Positions 6,854-9,295 of a DNA stretch of 9,295 nucleotides are shown here, piece by piece; position 1 is the first letter of the stretch; every line of letters begins with the position of its first letter. The position numbers were made by a program, and so were the translations under genes. The notes under the pieces were generated by a model, which worked only from the letters and a program-made list of their open reading frames with translations, was not told the origin of the DNA and searched no databases. The stretch covers positions 1 through 9,295 of the forward strand of contig CAZMYO010000064.1 of assembly GCA_964570525.1 (NCBI GenBank), in the 5' to 3' direction. The DNA comes from CAZMYO01 sp964570525 (GTDB taxonomy: Bacteria > Patescibacteriota > Patescibacteriia > Magasanikbacterales > GWA2-37-8).

Positions 6854-7861
6854 ATGTTTATAAAGAAGATTGGAATTGATTTAGGCACGACTAATGTTCT
6901 GGTATACGTACCGAAGAAGGGTGTTGTGGTAAACGAACCCAGTGTTGTCGCGATTTCCAAGGTTGATGGCAAAGTGTTGGCGGTCGGGCTCGAGGCAAAA
7001 GATATGATCGGACGCACCCCCGACACTATTTTGGCCGAACGCCCGCTGAAAGATGGTGTTATTGCCAGCTATCGCACGACCGAGACGATGATTCGTTATT
7101 TTATTAATAAGGCCATGGGCGGCGTGCGTTTGTTCCGACCAGAGGTGATGGTGGCGGTACCCGGCGGCATCACCTCTACGGAGCGCCGAGCGGTAATTGA
7201 CGCCACCATCGCGGCCGGCGCTCGGGCCGCGTATATTATTAAAGAACCGATTGTGGCGGCGATTGGCGCTGATATTCCAATTGGGGCCGCTTCGGGGCAT
7301 ATGATTATTGATACCGGCGGCGGCACTGCCGAAATCGCGGTAATTTCTCTTGGCGGCATTGTCTCTTCCGGCTCGGTGAGAGTTGGTGGAAACAAGTTTG
7401 ATCGATCGATTGTGGAATATATTCGCCATAAATATAATCTGGCGATCGGGGAAAGGAGCGCCGAGGAAATTAAAATCAACATCGGTTCGGCAATGTTTAT
7501 GGATAAACCGCTAACCACGGAAGTGAAGGGCCGCGATATGATAAGCGGCCTGCCGCGTATGGTAACGGTGAGTTCGGATGATACGACCGAAGCTCTCCAG
7601 CATGATCTGGAGCTGTTGGTCAACGAGGTTAAAGAGGTGCTCTACAAAACCCCGCCGGAGCTTTCGGCCGATGTGATGGACAAAGGCATAATTCTTTCCG
7701 GCGGGTCGGCGCTACTCCGCAATCTGGATGAGCTCATCGCGCAGGCGACCGGAGTGCCGACTTACGTGGCCGATGAGCCGCTATTATGCGTGATTAAGGG
7801 GACAGGAATTGCGCTCGATAATTTGGATAGCTATAAACGCAGTATTTTAGCTACTAAGTAA
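6854..7861 (+). CDS. mreB: Rod-shape actin homologue MreB
   Basis: A 335-residue cytoplasmic actin-family ATPase that forms membrane-bound filaments guiding cell-wall and envelope synthesis. The nucleotide-binding signatures are present: phosphate-1 IDLGTTNVLVY (8-18), AVPGGITSTERRAV (101-114), KEPIVAAIGADIP (130-142), phosphate-2 IIDTGGGTAEIAV (151-163), GERSAEEIKINIGSA (199-213) and the adenosine motif GIILSGGSALLRNLDELI (278-295). Length is close to the usual 335-347. Some family positions vary: KEP in place of the common EEP, and KINIGSA in place of KIEIGSA. No mreC, mreD, rodA or pbp2 gene follows, unlike the classical operon. The product sits between envelope polysaccharide genes. No Shine-Dalgarno precedes the ATG at 6854. 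An upstream start is excluded by the lack of another in-frame ATG close by. Confidence 0.96.
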   Translation: MFIKKIGIDLGTTNVLVYVPKKGVVVNEPSVVAISKVDGKVLAVGLEAKDMIGRTPDTILAERPLKDGVIASYRTTETMIRYFINKAMGGVRLFRPEVMVAVPGGITSTERRAVIDATIAAGARAAYIIKEPIVAAIGADIPIGAASGHMIIDTGGGTAEIAVISLGGIVSSGSVRVGGNKFDRSIVEYIRHKYNLAIGERSAEEIKINIGSAMFMDKPLTTEVKGRDMISGLPRMVTVSSDDTTEALQHDLELLVNEVKEVLYKTPPELSADVMDKGIILSGGSALLRNLDELIAQATGVPTYVADEPLLCVIKGTGIALDNLDSYKRSILATK

Positions 7862-7910
7862 GTTAGCGCCGCGCTTCAATGAAGAGGAGCGCGAGCAATA
7901 AAAAGTTTCT

Positions 7911-9050
7911 ATGCTTATCGGTATCGAGGCAACCCACGCCAACCAGGCCGACCGTACCGGCGTGGAAGAATATTGTTGGCAAATGATTCAAGAATTTAAA
8001 AAAATAATACCCTCATCGGTGAGGGTGGTTTTATATTCCGACCAGCCTCTTCGGGGCGAGCTCGGGCTTCTGCCGCAAAATTGGCAGGTGAAAGTTTTGT
8101 CCTGGCCTTTTAAAAAAGGTTGGAGCCAGGTACGGTTGTCTCTGGAGTTTTTATTCTACCCGCCGGATGTTTTTTTTGCGCCCGGACAACTCGTCCCGCT
8201 CATCTGTCCCAAGCAGACTGTTGTTATGATTCACGATAGCGCTTTTCTGGTGTTTCCTAACGCGTATAATTTTTTGGGGCGACAATACTTAAAATTGATG
8301 AATAAATTGATTTTGAGAAAAGCCAAGCTGATTATTGCTTCATCGGAATTTAACAAACGAGAGTTATTGAGACTGTATGGAAAAAAGATTGAGAATAAGA
8401 TCAAGGTCGTGCCATTGGCGTACGATGATAAACGATTTGTCATTGCGAGGAGCGAAGCGACCTGGCTTCGCCGAAGCGTAGACATGTTGCGTAAATACCA
8501 TATTATGAAGCCTTACATCATATCCATCGGGCGCTTGGAAGAGAAAAAGAACACTAAGAGAATAGTAGAAGCTTTTAATCTTATCAAGTCACAACTCCGA
8601 ACTCCGAACTCCGAACTGCAATTGGTGCTTATTGGTAAACCCGGGGTTGGCTACGAGGAGATAAAGGCTGAAATTGAACGAAGCCCCGATCGAGAGAATA
8701 TTATTCACCCCGGTTATGTTTCTCCGGAAGATTTACCGACTCTGTTGAGTGCGGCGGAGGCGTTTGTGTTTCCTTCGCTTTACGAAGGTTTTGGGATTCC
8801 ACTGCTCGAAGCGATGGCCTCCGGCTGTCCGGTGGTTACTTCCCGAGGTAGCGCGCTTGAAGAGGTGGGAGGTAACGCGGCAGTATATGTTGATCCCTCG
8901 AGCGTTGAAGATATCGCAAAAGCGATAGAGACGATACTCTCAAATAAAGAAAAGAAAGAGCAGATGGTGGAAGCTGGCCTCACGCGAGTAAAACAATTTT
9001 CTTGGGAGAAAACAGCGGATAAAACCTGGCAAGAAATAGCGAAGATGTAG
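7911..9050 (+). CDS. Family 4 glycosyltransferase (GT-B) with an inserted repeat peptide
   Basis: A 379-residue, probably cytoplasmic or peripheral enzyme that moves a sugar from a nucleotide donor, keeping the anomeric configuration. The N-terminal acceptor domain begins MLIGIEATHANQADRTGVEE (1-20, with the GT4 glycine region) and includes MIHDSAFLVFP (106-116) and IIASSEFNKREL (141-152). The donor domain starts at PYIISIGRLEEKKNTKRIVE (201-220). It includes LVLIGKPGVGY, HPGYVSPEDLPTLLSAAEAF and the EGFGIPLLEAMASGCPVV motif, with the E-x7-E pair at E292 and E300. The interdomain linker carries an odd stretch VIARSEATWLRRS (177-189) translated from a repeat. A second small loop (228-236, QLRTPNSEL) comes from a 7-bp tandem repeat. 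The gene starts 49 bp after mreB with no Shine-Dalgarno. Substrates are unknown. With GT2 and DUF4012 it fits surface glycan synthesis. Confidence 0.92.
   Translation: MLIGIEATHANQADRTGVEEYCWQMIQEFKKIIPSSVRVVLYSDQPLRGELGLLPQNWQVKVLSWPFKKGWSQVRLSLEFLFYPPDVFFAPGQLVPLICPKQTVVMIHDSAFLVFPNAYNFLGRQYLKLMNKLILRKAKLIIASSEFNKRELLRLYGKKIENKIKVVPLAYDDKRFVIARSEATWLRRSVDMLRKYHIMKPYIISIGRLEEKKNTKRIVEAFNLIKSQLRTPNSELQLVLIGKPGVGYEEIKAEIERSPDRENIIHPGYVSPEDLPTLLSAAEAFVFPSLYEGFGIPLLEAMASGCPVVTSRGSALEEVGGNAAVYVDPSSVEDIAKAIETILSNKEKKEQMVEAGLTRVKQFSWEKTADKTWQEIAKM
8439..8482. repeat. REP-like element inserted in frame in the GT4 gene
   Basis: The first half, GTCATTGCGAGGAGCGAAGC (8439-8458), matches the start of a widespread bacterial intergenic repeat whose translation (VIARSEAT...) is a familiar artefact in databases. 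The second half holds the palindrome GCTTCGCCGAAGC (8465-8477). GCCGAAGCGTA also occurs inverted at 190-200. It encodes residues 177-191 with no stop, in the variable linker between the two GT-B domains. Confidence 0.75.
8593..8617. repeat. Tandem AACTCCG x3 inside the GT4 gene
   Basis: Three perfect 7-bp copies (8593-8599, 8600-8606, 8607-8613) plus a partial AACT. It translates to LRTPNSEL, a surface-loop-like peptide between the helix AFNLIKSQ and the strand QLVLIG. Because the period is 7, three copies add 21 nt (7 codons) and keep the frame. Confidence 0.7.
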
Positions 9051-9060
9051 GCGCCTAGTG

Positions 9061-9089
9061 TTGACCTTTTCATTATTTCGTGTTAGGGT
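9061..9089 (+). promoter_or_regulatory. Extended -10 promoter for the gene at the right edge
   Basis: TTGACC (9061-9066), a 17-bp spacer, and TG-T-TAGGGT (9081-9089), an extended -10 with a poor hexamer (3/6). Transcription near 9096 would give a leader of about 20 nt holding only the Shine-Dalgarno. No terminator is seen between the GT4 stop (9050) and this site, so some read-through is also possible. Confidence 0.5.
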
Positions 9090-9102
9090 TAGGCCACACA
9101 CC

Positions 9103-9110
9103 AAGGAGGT
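9103..9110 (+). promoter_or_regulatory. Strong Shine-Dalgarno for the right-edge gene
   Basis: AAGGAGGT is a full match to the anti-Shine-Dalgarno core, 6 nt before the ATG at 9117. It is the only clear Shine-Dalgarno in the window. The seven other intact genes have none, so it fixes this start firmly. Confidence 0.8.
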
Positions 9111-9116
9111 GCCATC

Positions 9117-9295
9117 ATGGCACGACCCAAGAGCGAGTTCCTGAAAGGGTACGACAAGGCCTGGGAAGTTTTCCAGGTGATCGTCAACATCGTCCTTGAC
9201 CTGGGCGGAAGCGATGACGATCTCGCGCGACTCCTGACCGACAAGGATCGCGTCAAGCGCATCGGCGAGATCATCGTCGAGCGCCCGAAGGCGGA
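9117..9295 (+). CDS. Unknown small acidic/helical protein, cut by the window edge
   Basis: The frame opens at the ATG after the strong Shine-Dalgarno and runs to the window end: 59 complete codons, no stop reached. It reads MARPKSEFLKGYDKAWEVFQ, then VIVNIVLDLGGSDDDLARLL, then TDKDRVKRIGEIIVERPKA. It is predicted to be mostly helical and soluble, with a GGSDDDLARLL turn-helix and a second basic helix. There is no signal peptide. I do not recognise a named family. It vaguely recalls small repeated hypothetical proteins of CPR genomes with similar leaders, which I cannot confirm here. The codons are GC-rich (ATC, GTC, CTG, CGC), unlike the mixed usage of the genes to its left. Together with the different translation signal, this suggests a separate transcription unit and possibly a different origin. 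Confidence 0.75.
   Translation, partial: MARPKSEFLKGYDKAWEVFQVIVNIVLDLGGSDDDLARLLTDKDRVKRIGEIIVERPKA

Noticed and set aside
6881..7623. Long minus-strand reading frames opposite mreB
   Set aside because: They mirror the codon bias of mreB, have no recognisable domain or start signal, and are fully covered by a certain gene.
7870..7893. Hairpin CGCGCT/AGCGCG between mreB and the GT4 gene, as a terminator
   Set aside because: The stem is only 6 bp with a 12-nt loop and is followed by AGCAATAAAAAG rather than a T-run.
8009..8026. Hairpin ACCCTCA-TCGG-TGAGGGT inside the GT4 gene
   Set aside because: A perfect 7-bp stem with a GGTTTTAT tail, but it lies within the conserved coding frame near residues 33-39 with no proper T-tract. 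A chance or minor repeat is the simpler reading.
1..9295. CRISPR array, tRNA, rRNA, transposase or prophage
   Set aside because: The repeats seen are short tandem or palindromic units without spacer structure, and no RNA gene or mobile-element enzyme could be recognised on either strand.

Overview
The window looks like a piece of a Candidatus Patescibacteria (CPR, probably Parcubacteria/Paceibacteria) genome. The reasons are indirect. They are tightly packed envelope genes of kinds typical of that group (DUF4012 protein, membrane GT2, lone MreB, GT4), a much-shortened TsaB-like protein, a winged-helix/degenerate nucleotidyltransferase regulator, start codons almost without Shine-Dalgarno sequences, and many micro-repeats at gene ends. 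UGA is used as a normal stop (3356-3358, 6829-6831), so the UGA-glycine code of Gracilibacteria/Absconditabacteria does not apply. No rRNA, tRNA, CRISPR array or transposase is visible.

Layout. Positions 1-284 hold no intact gene. They carry a short membrane-peptide reading frame on the minus strand broken by an amber codon, a strong hairpin terminator (213-235), and a direct repeat. A large minus-strand gene (285-2600) encodes a PP2C-like domain without its metal ligands, membrane segments and a C-terminal NHL-type propeller. A 161-bp divergent promoter region (2601-2761) follows. In it, overlapping promoters are framed by a perfect 17-bp inverted repeat, so both transcripts carry the same 17 nt just before their start codons.

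Rightward from 2762 runs a co-directional series: winged-helix regulator, mini TsaB-like protein, membrane-embedded processive-type GT2, DUF4012 protein, MreB, and GT4. Gaps are 5-49 bp except for 120 bp before the DUF4012 gene. GT2, DUF4012 and GT4 suggest synthesis and export or attachment of a surface polysaccharide, and MreB links this to cell shape. The DUF4012 and GT4 genes each contain an in-frame palindromic or REP-like repeat in a linker region.

From about 9051 the character changes. An extended -10 type promoter, a perfect AAGGAGGT and a GC-rich reading frame (9117 to the window end) begin a different kind of gene, cut off by the edge. It may be an accessory or laterally acquired cassette.

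Most exotic items are inferences from reading alone. The most solid are the in-frame repeats, the shared 17-nt leader and the dead PP2C/propeller fusion.
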